From NCBI GenBank assembly GCA_032716605.1, contig CM064519.1, positions 25,134,191 through 25,198,190 of the forward strand: a stretch of DNA of 64,000 nucleotides, given 5' to 3'. The notes beneath the pieces were generated by a model. That model did no database searches. It was given only the letters and a program-made list of their open reading frames with translations, and was not told the DNA's origin. Positions 12,183-24,964 of the stretch are shown here, one piece after another (position 1 is the first letter of the stretch; every line of letters starts with the position of its first letter). The translations under genes were made by a program, and so were the position numbers. Source of the stretch: Paralithodes platypus. Its lineage: Eukaryota > Arthropoda > Malacostraca > Decapoda > Lithodidae.

Positions 12183-12969
12183 ATGTTGGATGAGTTGCTT
12201 CAGCTACTGCAATGGCCGAATGTTCTTTTGCTGGGCATGCAATGACGTACTTTGAGTAGGTGTCCACAAAGGTGATGATGTATTTGAACCCTTGGCTACC
12301 TTCCATTGGTCCCATTACGTCAACTGCAAGTAATTGCCATGGCTTAGAAGCATCTAATTTCCCAGATGGACCAGCTGTGCGGGTTCTATCTTTTCCTAAC
12401 GCACACGCTTTGCAAGACTCAGTGATGCGTTTGGCAGTGACATAAGGTGACGGTGTCCAATAAACCTGTTGGAATGTGGTGATAAGTTTCCGTTGAGCCA
12501 GATGGATCCCATTGTCCATATGTATAGACTGCATGGTTGATAACACAGCCTGTGGAGTGATGACAATTTTTCCTTCCATTGTGAATGAATTATCACCGCG
12601 TCTGGTCAATTGGTTAAATATTTTGTGTGGCATCCAGTCTGGTTTTTCTTGCCGTTGATAAGCTTGCAAAAGGTCTTGTTGACTGTCATTCAACGAGTCT
12701 TGATGATGAATGGCAAGTATAGGGTGTGGCGTCTTGTCATGTTGAAGGTAAAGTTTGGAGCTATGCATGGGTAGACGAGAGAGAGCGTCTGCATTGGTGT
12801 GCAATTTACCAGGTCGATATACAATGTCCATATCAAATTCTTCTAGAGATTCTCTCCACCTTACTGTCATAGCATTCTTTGTGTCTGAATTGCGCAGCCA
12901 TTGAAGGGCATGGTGGTCAGTGATTACGGTGACCTTGACTCCCGCCAGGTATATATCATGCCCAAACAT
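12157..12969 (-). pseudogene. Gypsy RNase H end and integrase N-terminus
   Basis: The start of this frame is the end of RNase H: VITDHHALQWL near residue 16 and VYRPGKLHTNADALSRLP near residue 50. Next come a His-rich/CxxC zinc-binding segment (SCKACAL) and the first catalytic Asp in AVDVMGPMEG. RNase H removes the RNA template; the zinc domain belongs to the integrase. The frame ends in the core at 12157 where a frameshift moves translation into the next frame. The first Met is not the natural start, because homology continues upstream in 12970-13415. Confidence 0.85.
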
Positions 12970-14007
12970 TCTCGTTTAGTCACAGGATAATTGACTTCAG
13001 CCGGATTGAGAGTGCGGCTGGCACATGCAATTATATGTTCTTTACCATCTCTGGTTTGGCCCAATATGGCCCCAATACCAAATTGGGACACATCGGTATA
13101 TAACCGGAAAGGTTTAGTGTAGTCCGGAAATGATACAACCGGAGATGCAACTAATTTGCTCTTGAGATCATTGAAGGCTTGGAGACGTAGATCTGTCCAC
13201 TTGAATGGTTCTTCTTTCTTAGTGAGGTCATGTAAAGATTTGGCAATGGTGGCAAAAATGTTAACAAATCTTCTGTAGTACGAAGCTAACCCAAGAAAAG
13301 CACGTACACCTTTAACGTTAATAGGAGGGGTAATTTTACTGATGGCTTCTAGTTTGCTGGGGTCGGGTGCTATCCCTTCTTCTGATACGATATGCCCAAG
13401 AAAGTTAATTTTGTTTTAAGCTAGAGTGCATTTGGAGGGCTTAAGTTTCAGGCTAGCATCTCTGATTCTCTGGAATACTTGCTTTAACCTCTGCAAATGT
13501 TCGGCCCAGGTTTTTCCGAAAACAATAATGTCATCTAGGTAAGCAAGACAGGTTTCCCAGGTTAGTCCTTGCAATACCGATTGCATCAGCCTGGAGAATG
13601 TAGCTGGGCCATTGCATAAACCAAAGGGTAGTACCGTAAACTCGTACAAGCGACCTTGGCTGGTGGAGAATGCTGTCTTTTGCTGGTGTTCAGGTAATAC
13701 CGGTACTTGCCAATAACCAGCTTGCAAGTCAAGAGTGGTGAACCATTTAGCTCCAAGCAAAGAGTCTAGAGAGTCGTCAATTCTGGGAAGTGGTGTGGCA
13801 TCTTTGATGGTAAAGTCATATTAAGTTGTCGGTAGTCAATACAAAACCAGGTTGATCCGTCTTTTTTCCGGACCAGTACAACCGGAGACGACCAAGGGCT
13901 GGTAGATGATTTGACTACCCCTGTGGCGAGCATATCTTGAACTTGTTTCTCCTCTTCTTGTCATTTGATTGGGTTTTTTCTATGGATGGGCTGCTTGATT
14001 GGATGCC
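12970..14007 (-). pseudogene. Gypsy reverse transcriptase, broken
   Basis: The frame at 13416-13760 holds the RT palm: TTLDLQAGYWQVP, LPFGLCNGPATFSRLM and the catalytic YLDDII. Before it, 13830-14000 still reads RT-like text ([19 protein letters not shown], on the minus strand) but with stops and shifts. After it, a TAA at about 13414-13420 interrupts FLGHIVSEEG. The region to 12970 reads as RT thumb and RNase H start. The enzyme would copy element RNA into DNA; several stops make it inactive as read. Confidence 0.85.
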
Positions 14008-14517
14008 CTACCATGTGAATGGGGTGATGCAACATGTCTGTTTTCCCCATATCACGACTAGAAGTAGCGAAAATATCTTGATAAGAAATAAGGAGGTTTC
14101 TGAGGTCAGTTTGTTGATCAAAAGTGAGATTGGAGGGAATGTCAGGAAGGGATTCTTATATGGAGGAGAAGAATAAGTGGGAACAGAACATTCTTCTGAA
14201 TACATTTCTAGTTCGCCAATGGCCAGTCCTTTTGGCAAGGTGACTGGTTTATCAGAGATGTTAGCAATTTTTATGCAATTTAATTGATGTGGTAGCAGGC
14301 TAGGAGCGGTTAGGCATACCCCATTGAAAGGGCTTTGGAGGTGTGGGGTCAAAAAGACATCTCCTTTTATGGTGGGGACTAATGGTACCCATTTTTCATG
14401 ATGTGGAGGGACTGTGATGGTAGTGGAAATAATAGCTTGAGAGATGATATGAGGTTGGAGGGGGAGGGTTTGTTCAGTACTTTGGGTTGCAGCAGTGATG
14501 GGGAGAGAGGTAGGCAA
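14008..14517 (-). pseudogene. Gypsy protease-RT linker region
   Basis: A 169-codon frame with a beta-rich segment ending ISDKPVTLPKGLAIGELE, the dUTPase-like or linker segment seen between protease and RT in Gypsy polyproteins. The upstream protease is separated from it by the LINE at 14544-16694. The last 50 residues are hydrophobic and probably out of frame relative to the RT that follows. Confidence 0.65.
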
Positions 14518-14543
14518 AGTGTCTGATTTTAACTGCTTAATAG

Positions 14544-14912
14544 ACTCAAGGCCGAGGACCCTCGGAGAGTGCTGAACGCATTACCGAGGTAATCCTATCG
14601 GGCATGGAAGCATACATTCCATTCTCTTTCTCTCAGACTAATGCTAAAAAATCTTGGTTTACTCACGCCTGTTCTACTGCTGTCCGCAATAAGGAGGAAG
14701 CATTCAAACGGTACCGACGCCTTAAAACTCAAGACTCTCATTCTTCATATGTTTCTGCCCGGAATCAAGCCAAATCTGTTCTTCGACTTGCCAAACACTC
14801 TTTCATCAATAATAAATGCACTGAACTATCCAACTCTAGCTCTTCCCAAGCTTTCTGGCATCTAGCCAAAAACCTCTCCAACAATTTATCTTCCTCGTCT
14901 TTCCCTCTCTGA
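14544..14912 (+). pseudogene. LINE ORF2 part 1: pre-RT linker
   Basis: Open from 14544 to 14912; ATG at 14604. It reads as the linker before the RT domain, including KKSWFTHACSTAVRNKEEAF. The same protein continues one frame over from about 14905, so a single-base indel near 14900-14910 breaks the gene. Confidence 0.75.
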
Positions 14913-14982
14913 TGGCACAACCATCACTTTTTCCTCTGACAAAGCTAAACTCTTCGCTCAAACTTTTGCTAGAAACTCCACC

Positions 14983-16173
14983 TTGGATGATTCCGGTGCT
15001 ATTCCTCCCTCTCCGCCCTCCTCTCTCTTACTTATGCCTAATATCCTAATCTCTTCTAAAGATGTACTTTCTACCCTCTCTGGGCTTAACACTAATAAGG
15101 CGTACGGTCCGGACGGTGTTCCTCCTGTTGTTCTCAAAAACTGTGCTTCCGTGCTGACTCCCTGCCTAGGCAAACTCTTTCGTCTCTGTCTATCCTCTAA
15201 CGTCTTCCCTTCATGCTGGAAGTTTGCTCACATTCAACCTGTCCCAAAGAAGGGTGACCGTTCTCAACCCTCCAACTATCGTCCAATTGCTCTTATCTCT
15301 TGTCTTTCTAAAGTTTTTGAAACTATTCTTGCTTCCAAATTTCTTAAGCATTTCTCTTCTCATAATCTGCTCTCAGATCGCCAGTATGGCTTCCTTAAGG
15401 GTCGCTCTACTGGTGATCTTCTTTCATATCTTACTAACTCTTGGTCATCCTCCTTTCGGGACTTTGGTGAGACTTTTTCTATTGCACTAGACATATCGAA
15501 AGCCTTCGATAGAGTCTGGCATAAATCTTTAATTTCTAAACTACCCTCCTTCGGTTTCTATCCCTCCATCTGTGCCTTTGTCTCTAATTTCCTTTCCGGC
15601 CGTTCCATAGCTGCGGTTGTGGACGGCCATTGTTCACTTCCTCACCCTATAAACTCCGGTGTTCCTCAGGGCTCTGTCCTATCTCCTATTCTCTTTCTAA
15701 TTTTTATAAATGATCTCCTTAACTGTACCTTAATTCCCATCCATTCATACGCAGACGACTCAACCTTACACTACTCCATTAGTTTTTCAGAACGCCCCAG
15801 CCAGCAATCCCTCAACGACAAACGTAATGAAGCCATAGAACTCTTAAATTCTGATCTAAATACTATTTCCAATTGGGGCAGAGAAAACCTTGTTAACTTT
15901 AATGCTTCCAAAACCCAATTTCTCCATCTATCTACCCGCCAGGATCTCCCAGCGGACTATCCCTTATTCTTCAACAATACAAAAATCAACCCTTCATCTT
16001 CTCTCAATATTCTTGGTGTCTCTTTTTCTTCTGCTCTCATTTGGAAGGACCATATAACCAGTCTTGCTAAGGCAGCCTCCCAGAAGCTGGGTGTGCTCAA
16101 CCGCCTTAGGGGGTTCTTTTCCCCTGCACAGCTTCTTGTTCTGTACAGGGGCATAGTGCACCCTTTGTATTGA
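14983..16173 (+). pseudogene. LINE reverse transcriptase
   Basis: A 396-codon frame (homology starts about 14905, before the first Met) with RT motifs in order: KAYGPDGVPP, FKPVPKKGD-type segment (IQPVPKKGDRSQPSNYRPIA), YGFLKGRSTGD, ALDISKAFDRVWH with the first catalytic Asp, SGVPQGSVLSPILF and SYADDSTLH carrying the catalytic YADD. This enzyme copies LINE RNA at a nicked target. The frame ends at 16173 because of an extra T in CCCTTTGTATTGAG; the second copy has CCTTGTATTGAG and reads through. Catalytic residues are intact but the ORF is not. Confidence 0.9.
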
Positions 16174-16186
16174 GTATTGTTCACAT

Positions 16187-16594
16187 GTGTGGGGAGGTTC
16201 CTCTCACACCGCTCTCCTAGACAAAGTTGAAAGGAAGGCCTTTCGTATCATTAACTCCCGTCCACTCACCAACTCTCTGCAATCTCTCTCTCTCCGCCGC
16301 AATGTTGCATCTCTCTCGCTATTCTATCGCTACTATAATAATCAGTGTTCCTCAGAGCTATCCCAGTGCATACCACCTCCTTTACGTAGGGCACGTGGTA
16401 CCCGTCTTGCAACTCAATCCCACCCCTACTCTGTGCAACTCTCCAACCCAAGAGTGAAACGTTACTCTCAAACTTTCTTCTACTCAACAGCTGAGCTCTG
16501 GAACTCTCTCCCAGAATCAGTCTTTCCCTCTTCCTATGACTTAAATTGCTTCAAACTCCGTGTGTCCAGGCATTTTGGCTCGAACGTCCCTTGA
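16187..16594 (+). pseudogene. LINE ORF2 C-terminal domain
   Basis: Continues the RT protein after the one-base shift near 16160, from IEYCSHVWGGSS to the stop at 16594. It contains the conserved C-terminal pattern W.GGS...L.K.ERKA...I and FFYSTAELWNSLPESVF. It is followed by a short 3' UTR and the A tail. Confidence 0.8.
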
Positions 16595-16635
16595 TTTTGG
16601 CCCTGTCACTCTTTCAACTATGGGGGAGGCACTCT

Positions 16636-16849
16636 CTATAGGCAGTTATGCCTTTTGCCTCCCTCAATCACATAGAAAAAAAAAAAAAAAAAAAGGGAGG
16701 TTTGTGGTTTCTGTTTCATTTTTGAATGTGTATCAAAGGTTAAAGTTCGGTGCCTACACTTGATTGAGGCACCCAAAGATATCAGAAGATCGAGACCTAA
16801 ATAACCATCGTATTTAGTCTCACTAGGATTATAAATCACAAAAGAATGA
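16636..16849 (-). pseudogene. Gypsy protease C-terminal part
   Basis: Minus-strand sequence between the LINE tail and the MITE. It reads YNPSETKYDGYLGLDLLISL and then GASIKCRHRTLTF, matching the ILG-type flap end and RT-proximal strand of Gypsy retropepsins. The N-terminal half lies on the other side of the MITE. The Phe run at the end is the LINE A tail read in reverse. Confidence 0.75.
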
Positions 16850-17478
16850 CCCGGGAGCTGCGGGGAGACTCTTAAGAGTTCCCCCGGCGCACTGCGGGAA
16901 GACTCTTAAGAGTCAGAGAAAATAAAAATCAACTTTTGACATCGAAAAAAAAAAAAAAATTTATATTTTTTTTTTTTTATTTTTTTATTTTTTTTGGCCC
17001 CTGGGCCATGCAAAATCTCAGTCCTCTACCTCCCCTCCTTCCCCACTTTCCTCCTCTCCTTCAGTTATCACCTATTTTCCCTGTTATTCCCTTATTCTGA
17101 GGTATATTTTCGTGCTAACATTAGAAATCCGATTGGAGGGTGTGGTCATCACTGATAGCAAGCGAGTGCAAGAGAGAGAGAGAGAGTATCGATCGACTGT
17201 GTCTCAGTGGCCTTGGGGGAAATTGGCGGGAAAGCAGATTGCCTCACCCATACATTATACAACTCGCGGGCTATATCTCCGATTTTGACCATCCAAACGC
17301 TGTTTTCACTCGTTTTATTGTTGTTTCAGGTTAATACCTTTATAATCAACCCATAATAGGCGCATATGGATACATATTAATGCTATTAATGGCACAATGA
17401 ATATTTTAGTGACGGAAACACCTCAAATACGTCAGCACAGGGGGACGTTTCCAATTACCCCCATGCGCACTTCAGAGG
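16850..17478 (-). mobile_element. F1 MITE in the Gypsy protease gene
   Basis: Starts CCCGGGAGCTGCGGGGAGAC and ends CATGCGCACTTCAGAGG, with TTAA at 17479-17482. The left flank reads ATGA (16846-16849) where TTAA is expected, so the left duplication has mutated. Protease sequence continues on both sides. 629 bp, with no coding capacity. Confidence 0.85.
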
Positions 17479-17753
17479 TTAACTCCGTGATTTGGGAGAG
17501 GGGTGTTTACATAGAGCGGAAGAGTTTGACCAAGATTGGGAATAACTTGAGCATTTGCATTTACGAGGATAATGGAGGAAGATTGCATCTGTCCAAAAAA
17601 AAAATTATGTTTTTGAACGAAAGGAAGGAACAGGCAAGATCGGGAAGCCCCCATATCTAGAAGAAGTCGAACTTTCACCCCATTCAGAGTGATTTTCCTG
17701 TACACCGGAGGACCATTATCCGATGTTTTATCATGAGCCCCCGCCATGATCAC
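17479..17753 (-). pseudogene. Gypsy protease N-terminal part, altered active site
   Basis: The frame holds YRKITLNGVKVRLLLDMGAS: the retropepsin active-site triplet normally written DTG or DSG is DMG here, which should abolish activity. It follows gag in a different frame across a run of eight G on the plus strand (17764-17771), a plausible old frameshift or slippage site. The rest of the protease is displaced beyond the MITE. Confidence 0.8.
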
Positions 17754-17777
17754 GACTATTTGTTTGGGGGGGGCAGC

Positions 17778-18653
17778 CTAAAAATCCAGTGGTTCTGGTT
17801 CTAGGGTTTCTGGCTGATATTGCTCAGCTCCTTCTTCTGCGACTTCTTCTTCTATTCCTGCCGTCCCGTCCTCGATCATGGTTGCAATCTGACGCGTCTT
17901 TATCCAGGAAATCTGTGCCCACCAACTTGGGGACCTTGTCCTCTTCTTCGTTAACTCATTGAACGATCTTTTTAAAGACCAAAGCATGCATGGGCCGGAG
18001 CATGGTTTCCAATCTGCTGGACGAATCCGGGCCCACTCTTCTGCTTTGTCTGCTACCCGAGGAGTTACTGGACCACTGATGGAGGCTGTGTTTGCAGTGG
18101 GGTGAGTGGTGACTTTGCTAATTACTGCAATTTTCGCTTGTTCCCTGGATTTTCTTAAAGCCATGATTCTTCTGATCACAGGCAGATCCGCGTCATATGT
18201 CGTTGGCTCGACTATCGAGAAGTGGTCGGCCACTGGGTCAGGTAGAATCCTCACCAACGTCTTGAATATTAACTTCTTCCTTTGTGCCGTGGCTTCTTCT
18301 GGGAACGCAGTTAACGCTATCTGTTGTAATGTCTCAACAGTACCGTCCAAGTCTCCTGAATATTTAACTTCATGAAACTTTTTGTCAGCTATGGTTTGTC
18401 CCAAAACTGGATTAATTGCGGTCTTTACGTATACCTCAAACTGCGCCCAGGTTAACCCAGGCATATTATCGTGCACATACCCTGACACTTTAATTGCATA
18501 CATCCCTAGTTTTACCACAATAGTATGAATCTTGGAAGCGTTCTCGTTTCCAAACATAATATCCAGGACCGGTTTGACTATTTCCATAAATGTGTAGATA
18601 TCATAATTCTCAGGCTTGAATGCCGGAATATCAAGAGACCTAATGGCTGCCAT
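17778..18653 (-). CDS. Gypsy gag-like protein
   Basis: I take the start at the Met complementary to 18651-18653 (MAAIRSLDIPAF), 98 bases inside the 5' LTR, rather than the further upstream Met, which lies in the LTR. The first 200 residues look like a capsid domain (alpha-helical, PENYDIYTFMEIVKPVLDIM). The C-terminus is acidic (EEEVAEEGAEQYQPETLEPE) and no CCHC zinc knuckle is seen. It would form the particle that packages element RNA. It ends at a TAG before the protease frame. About 290 residues, short but plausible for Gypsy gag. Confidence 0.7.
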   Translation of the reverse strand: MAAIRSLDIPAFKPENYDIYTFMEIVKPVLDIMFGNENASKIHTIVVKLGMYAIKVSGYVHDNMPGLTWAQFEVYVKTAINPVLGQTIADKKFHEVKYSGDLDGTVETLQQIALTAFPEEATAQRKKLIFKTLVRILPDPVADHFSIVEPTTYDADLPVIRRIMALRKSREQAKIAVISKVTTHPTANTASISGPVTPRVADKAEEWARIRPADWKPCSGPCMLWSLKRSFNELTKKRTRSPSWWAQISWIKTRQIATMIEDGTAGIEEEVAEEGAEQYQPETLEPEPLDF

Positions 18654-18738
18654 GATGAAATAATTTAAATACTTTAATTGAATACTAGAAATTTTTTTTA
18701 CAGTAAGAACACTCGTGTTGATATGCCATATTGAGACA

Positions 18739-18750
18739 CCGCTGCCGCCA
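18739..18750 (-). promoter_or_regulatory. Putative Gypsy primer-binding site
   Basis: On the minus strand the 5' LTR ends ATAACA, one base is skipped, and TGGCGGCAGCGG follows. A TGG start just inside the LTR is the usual layout for tRNA priming of minus-strand DNA. The tRNA is not assigned. Confidence 0.55.
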
Positions 18751-18751
18751 G

Positions 18752-21395
18752 TGTTATGTCGGGTTATATTATTTATCATCCGTGATATAGTCTTTACTAA
18801 AATCCAATTATGGACTTATAGACCGTAAATATTCCCAACAGGGACACACCGAACACGTTCTTAATCTCACAATCAGTATTCAACTAGGTACTATAGAACT
18901 CAGTAACAACACATATGTAAATTATACACATAAGTTTATTCAAAGGCATGTGGTTTATAGAAGTATCTTTGACTCATTACTTAACTATTATGATCAACAG
19001 TAAGTAATGCATGTATTGAATTAGATCAAGGATAATCGATCTTTCAATTAATAATACAAGGTATAAACATAAAGTGGTAAAATGTAGTATATGAAATATG
19101 CAATCAAATATAATGAACACGTGACCTATAGCATCAACCTTTAATAATAATAATAACGTGAGTCCAGTGTCTAACGTGAACTATTCTTCAATAAACAAAA
19201 GATTAGAAAACTCTCTAAGTAGGAGAGTATAGATGAATTGAGAGTTAAAAGACAATTCCACGGGTGGCTGGTTCGAGTAATGTTCACGGAGTGAGGGCGC
19301 GCGCGCGAGCTAGGTAGACTCTCACGGCTAGTGCGACCTTTGACTAGGTAGCTACTCAGGTCATACAAGTTACTGCGCTGTTGGGAAATATAATTCTTAT
19401 TTGTGTGACTACAAACTTAGTATCTGAGGTAATGCAGTGAATTTAATGGCAATGCGCTAATGAATTCTTTTTACAATTCAATATCTACTTAGCTTGAATT
19501 ATGTAATTTATGATCTGAAATATATATTCTTCAATCGATTGTATGTAATAATTAACAACTCGGGACGAGGAATTCAGATTTACTATTTACTATACGATTA
19601 TGAATGAACTATAGATGAATCTCTATTAATAGTAATTAAAGACAAAGTCTGATTAACAAAACTAACGTAGTTAACAGATGTCCTAGAAACGCTTAAATAT
19701 GATTAGCGTAAAGGATAATTAAACACAATGTTAATTATAAAGAAAAGAGCGTACACGACAAAGTTGTACTTACTGAAATACTCACAATGGTATAAACAAG
19801 ATATCTGAACGAGTTAACAGAGTCTTATGAAGAATTCACCTAATAAGCGGTGTATTCGAATGATAAATAATTAGATAATAGACTCTATGCCAGGCTAGAA
19901 TTCCTAGATGAGAAGAATCAGAATTATCTACATCAGTAATCAAATGAACATCAAAAATAGTTCATATAATAATTACAATAACGCTTAAGTAAACGAGCGT
20001 AAAATTAGGATCTCGGGAAGCAAATATATATCAATAATTAATTATAAAACTTCTCAACGAGGGGGGACTGAGATAAATCAAAATGTGAAATTGAGCGTAG
20101 GTTCTAGGAAACAGGTTATTATTAGGAAGGGAATAAGTACACGAAATACACTTCGACCTCAACTTGTAACATACATAAAAGAATAACATATACAAGGAAA
20201 ATCTGTGAGTACGTGGCTAGGTGAATTAATTAACACGAGTATGTAACGTATGCGCAAAACGTTATAGAAGAGTTACGGAGCAAAATGAATACTAGATCTT
20301 GGGCACAGATCTACACATGAATTAAGATAAGATTCAGAAGGATTAACACATACGCAATGAATAAGGATCTTGGACACAGATCTATATAGAATCGTAGCAC
20401 TATAATAATCACAGATCTTACCTATACCTTGACAACAATAATCACAACATAAGATATTCAGAGACTCCTAGGGTAATATGGGAGGGTAGAGAGCAAGTCT
20501 GGCCGACGTGGAACGTAGGGCAGTGGAGCAGCACTTCAGGATGAACGGCATCTCACAATCAGGACTTCAGCGTCCAGACTTCAGCAAGTACTTCAGCATA
20601 CTCTCAGGGCAGGGGGAAGGGCTAGGCAAGTCTCCACTGCTGATGGATATCCCGTTCTTTACAGAGTTAGGGGCATTACCTCAGTGAATGTTTGCATACA
20701 TTCTCACTCATTCTTTGAGGTTATGTTGGACTTAATTCTTGCCTCTCACTTGCATGAGTTCAACGCAATAGGGATATTGTGAATATGTTGTGATCGAGTT
20801 GTAAGGTTTAATACTTATCGTAGACATACATAATGGCTGTTTATATTGGTACATGTATAATAGGTAGTTTATTTATGACTTAGGTTCTAGTTACTTAGCC
20901 TAATAATTGAGCAATCTTACTTATATGGATTATTCCATAATCCAAACTCCTAGACAAACTTTATTGTAGCTCGCCTATTAGTTGTTCTTCCGCGAGGATT
21001 ATGATATCTCCAGGTTCGTCATAACTCGCCCTCCTGCCTAAATCCATTTATACCTGTAGACTTCCGGCCGGTGATGTTCTACTTACATAAGCATAGTTTC
21101 ATTATACTGTATATACGGGGACTGAGGAAATGCTGTCTGGTGATTGGCGGGCACAGTTTGAAACCAGGGCTGTGATTGGTTTCCCGAATTTTCCTTTTCT
21201 TGGGGTAACTGCGTTATATGCTTGGGTGATGCCCTGTCCCATAGACAATGAGAAACTCCTGAAGGAAGGGGGTGCTCGGGTATATGTGTTGTTCTTCGTC
21301 GTCCCTGATTTCCTTGCTTCTTTTTCTTGTTGACTTGCAGACTAGCAATTCTGCAACTGTCTTTTAACCCCTCTTTCACCAATCCCGTCACTTCA
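18752..21395 (-). repeat. Right (5') Gypsy LTR, uninterrupted
   Basis: About 2.64 kb, TGTTATGTCGGG at the left edge and CCCGTCACTTCA at the right. It lacks the MITEs of the left LTR and so supplies the empty sites (19626-19629 and 19719-19722). It is unusually long for a Gypsy LTR. As the 5' LTR it would hold the promoter, reading leftwards, but no motif can be singled out. Confidence 0.9.
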
Positions 21396-21997
<602 letters not shown>

Positions 21998-23788
21998 CTC
22001 TGATGGCACAACCAATAACTTCTTCCTCTGATAAAGCTGAACTCTTCACTCAAACCTTTGCTAGAAACTCCACCTTGGATGATTCCGGTGCTATTCCTCC
22101 CTCTCTACTGCCCACTCTCCTACGTATGCCTAATATCCTAATCTCTTCTAAAGATGTATTTTCTACCCTCTCTGGGCTCAATACTAAGAAGGCGTACGGT
22201 CCGGACGGTGTTCCTCCTGTTGTACTCAAAAACTGTGCTTCCGTGCTGACTCCCTGCCTAGGCAAACTCTTTCGTCTCTGTATCTCCTCTAACGTCTTCC
22301 CTTCATGCTGGAAGTTTGCTCTCATTCAACCTGTCCCAAAGAAGGGTGACTGCTCTCAACCCTCCAACTATCGTCCAATTCCTCTCATCTCTTGTATTTC
22401 TAAAGTTTTTGAAACTATTCTTGCTTCCAAATTTCTTAAGCATTTCTCTTCTCATAATCTGCTCTCAGATCGCCAGTATGGCTTCCTAAAGGGTCGTTCT
22501 ACTGGTGATCTTAAAATGTTTCATATCTTACTAACTCTTGGTCATCCTCCTTTCGGGACTTCGGTGAGACCTTTTCTATTGCACTAGACATATCGAATGC
22601 CTTCGATAGAGTCTGGCACAAATCTTTAATATCTAAACTACCCTCCTTCGGTTTCTATCTCTCCATCTGTGCCTTTGTCTTTAATTTCCTTTCCGGCCAT
22701 TCCATAGTTGCGGTTGTGGACGGCCATCGCTCACTTCCTCACACTATCAACTCCGGTGTTCCTCAGGGCTCTGTCCTATCTCCCATTTTCTTTCTAATTT
22801 TCATAAATGAACTTCTCAACTGTAGGCTACCTCCAGTCCCATCCATTCATACGCAATGACTTTACCTTACACTACTCAATTAGTTTTCCTGAACGCCCCA
22901 GCCAGTAATCCCTCAAAAACAAACGTAATGAAGCCATGCAACACTTATCTTCTGATCTAACTACTATTTCCAATTGGAGCAGAGAAAACCTTGTTGCCTT
23001 TAATGCTTCCAAAACCAAATTTCTTCATCTTACTACCCGTTCCGAACTCCCAGAGGACCATCCCTTACGCTTCAACAATACAAAAATAAATCCTTCATCT
23101 TCTCTCAATATTCTCGGTGTCTCTTTTTCTTCTGCTCTCACTTGGAAAGACCATATTACCAGTCTTGCTAAGGCAGCCTCCCAGAAGCTGGGTTTGCTCA
23201 ACCACCTCAAGGGGTTCTTTACCCTTGCACAGCTTCTTGCTCTGTACAGGGGCACAGTGCGTCCTTGTATTGAGTATTGTTCACATGTGTGGGGAGGATC
23301 CTCTCACACCGCACTGCTAGACAAAGTAGAAAGGAAAGCCTTTTGTATCATTAATTCCCGCTACTTACCAACTCTCTGCAATCTCTCTCTCTCTTCGCCG
23401 CATTGTTGCATCTCTCTCGCTATTTTATCGCTACTATAATAATAAATGTTCCTCAGAGCTTTCCCAGTGTATACCACCTCCTCTACGTAGGGTACGTAGT
23501 ACCCGTCTTGCAACACAATCCCACTCCTACTCTGTGCAACTCTTCAACCCAAGAGTGAAACGTTATTCTGTCTTTCTTCTATTCAACTGCTGAACTCTGG
23601 AACTCTCTCCAAGAATCAGTCTTCCCCTCTTCCTATGACTTAAATTGCTTCAAACTCTGTGTGTCCAGGCATTTTGGCTCGAACGTCCCTTGATTTTTGC
23701 CCTGTCACTCTTTCAACTCTGGGGGAGGCACTCAATACAGGCAGTTCTGCCTTTTGTCTCCCTCACTTACATAGAAGAAAAAAAAAAA
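21998..23788 (+). pseudogene. Jockey-like LINE, second copy, 5' truncated and frameshifted
   Basis: Aligns with 14909-16690 of the first copy. RT text runs to about 22510 in the frame of 22081, where an inserted AAAATGT breaks it; sequence around 22580-22860 is shifted (YADD region reads ACGCAATGAC, losing the catalytic motif). The C-terminal part 22936-23439 is open and runs past the point where copy 1 shifts. It ends in a short A tract merging into (AT)n. It is independent of the Gypsy insertion. Confidence 0.88.

Positions 23789-24460
<672 letters not shown>

Positions 24461-24541
<81 letters not shown>
24461..24541. repeat. (AT)n microsatellite
   Basis: Continuation of the AT array on the far side of the Helitron. 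Confidence 0.95.
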
Positions 24542-24544
<3 letters not shown>

Positions 24545-24581
24545 TAGTATAAATATATACATATTTTTTTTATTTTTCCAG

Positions 24582-24708
24582 GAAAAACAAATCAACAGCC
24601 CCCAGCCAATGCTGTTTATTCCACGAATACATGCGTGGCAGACCATTTATACCTGTAGACGGATGTTCACAGAAGAACGAGACCAACGCCAGTTCCTTCT
24701 ACTGTAAT
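24582..24708 (+). other. Candidate internal exon, Cys-rich
   Basis: A strong acceptor (a T-rich tract ending TTTTTCCAG at 24581) and a strong donor (GTGAGT at 24709) bound 127 bases. Only one frame is open throughout; it contains CCLFHEYMRGRPFIPVDGC and ends SFYCN at a codon boundary. The family is not recognised. It starts with one leftover base and ends in phase 0, compatible with the candidate exon at 24965. No upstream exon is visible, since the Helitron and AT arrays lie there. Confidence 0.3.
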
Positions 24709-24964
24709 GTGAGTACGGTTAACGCTCAGGTTAGTTTTATCTTGGTGGAAATATACTGATATACAGTATAAGCATTTGCTTCCTCATTTCAGTGTAAATT
24801 TTTTCTAGAGATGTCTGGCCTCTATCCCGCCTGTGCCAGCTTGATAATTTTGACAACCAATCACTGTTTTTTCTAGTATTTGTCATTACTGCCTAGTACT
24901 AATCTACACAATGGAAGATCTATCTATCTATCTATTGCTGAACACCTTACTCCCCTCTATGAAG

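Larger units (their letters stand above)
14544..16694 (+). mobile_element. Jockey-like LINE, 5' truncated, inserted in the Gypsy element
   Basis: The 3' part of a non-LTR retrotransposon: a frame beginning near 14544 (end of endonuclease domain and linker), RT, C-terminal domain, a short 3' UTR and a 17-base A tract at about 16677-16694. Gypsy protease sequence resumes right after the tail on the minus strand and the Gypsy linker ends just before 14544, so it interrupts that element. No clean target duplication could be read. A second copy lies at 21998-23788 and a fragment at 26583-26780. Confidence 0.88.
5770..21395 (-). mobile_element. Ty3/Gypsy LTR retrotransposon, degenerate, multiply invaded
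   Basis: Two near-identical long repeats (5770-10271 and 18752-21395), each starting TGTT and ending CTTCA, flank minus-strand gag, protease, RT, RNase H and integrase in Gypsy order. The flanks are TATAT on the left and TATCT on the right, an imperfect 5-bp target duplication at an (AT)n site. The coding region is broken by frameshifts and stops, by a MITE at 16850-17478 and a LINE at about 14544-16694; the left LTR contains three further MITEs. The LTRs differ by roughly a few percent by eye (not computed), so the insertion is not recent. Confidence 0.9.
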
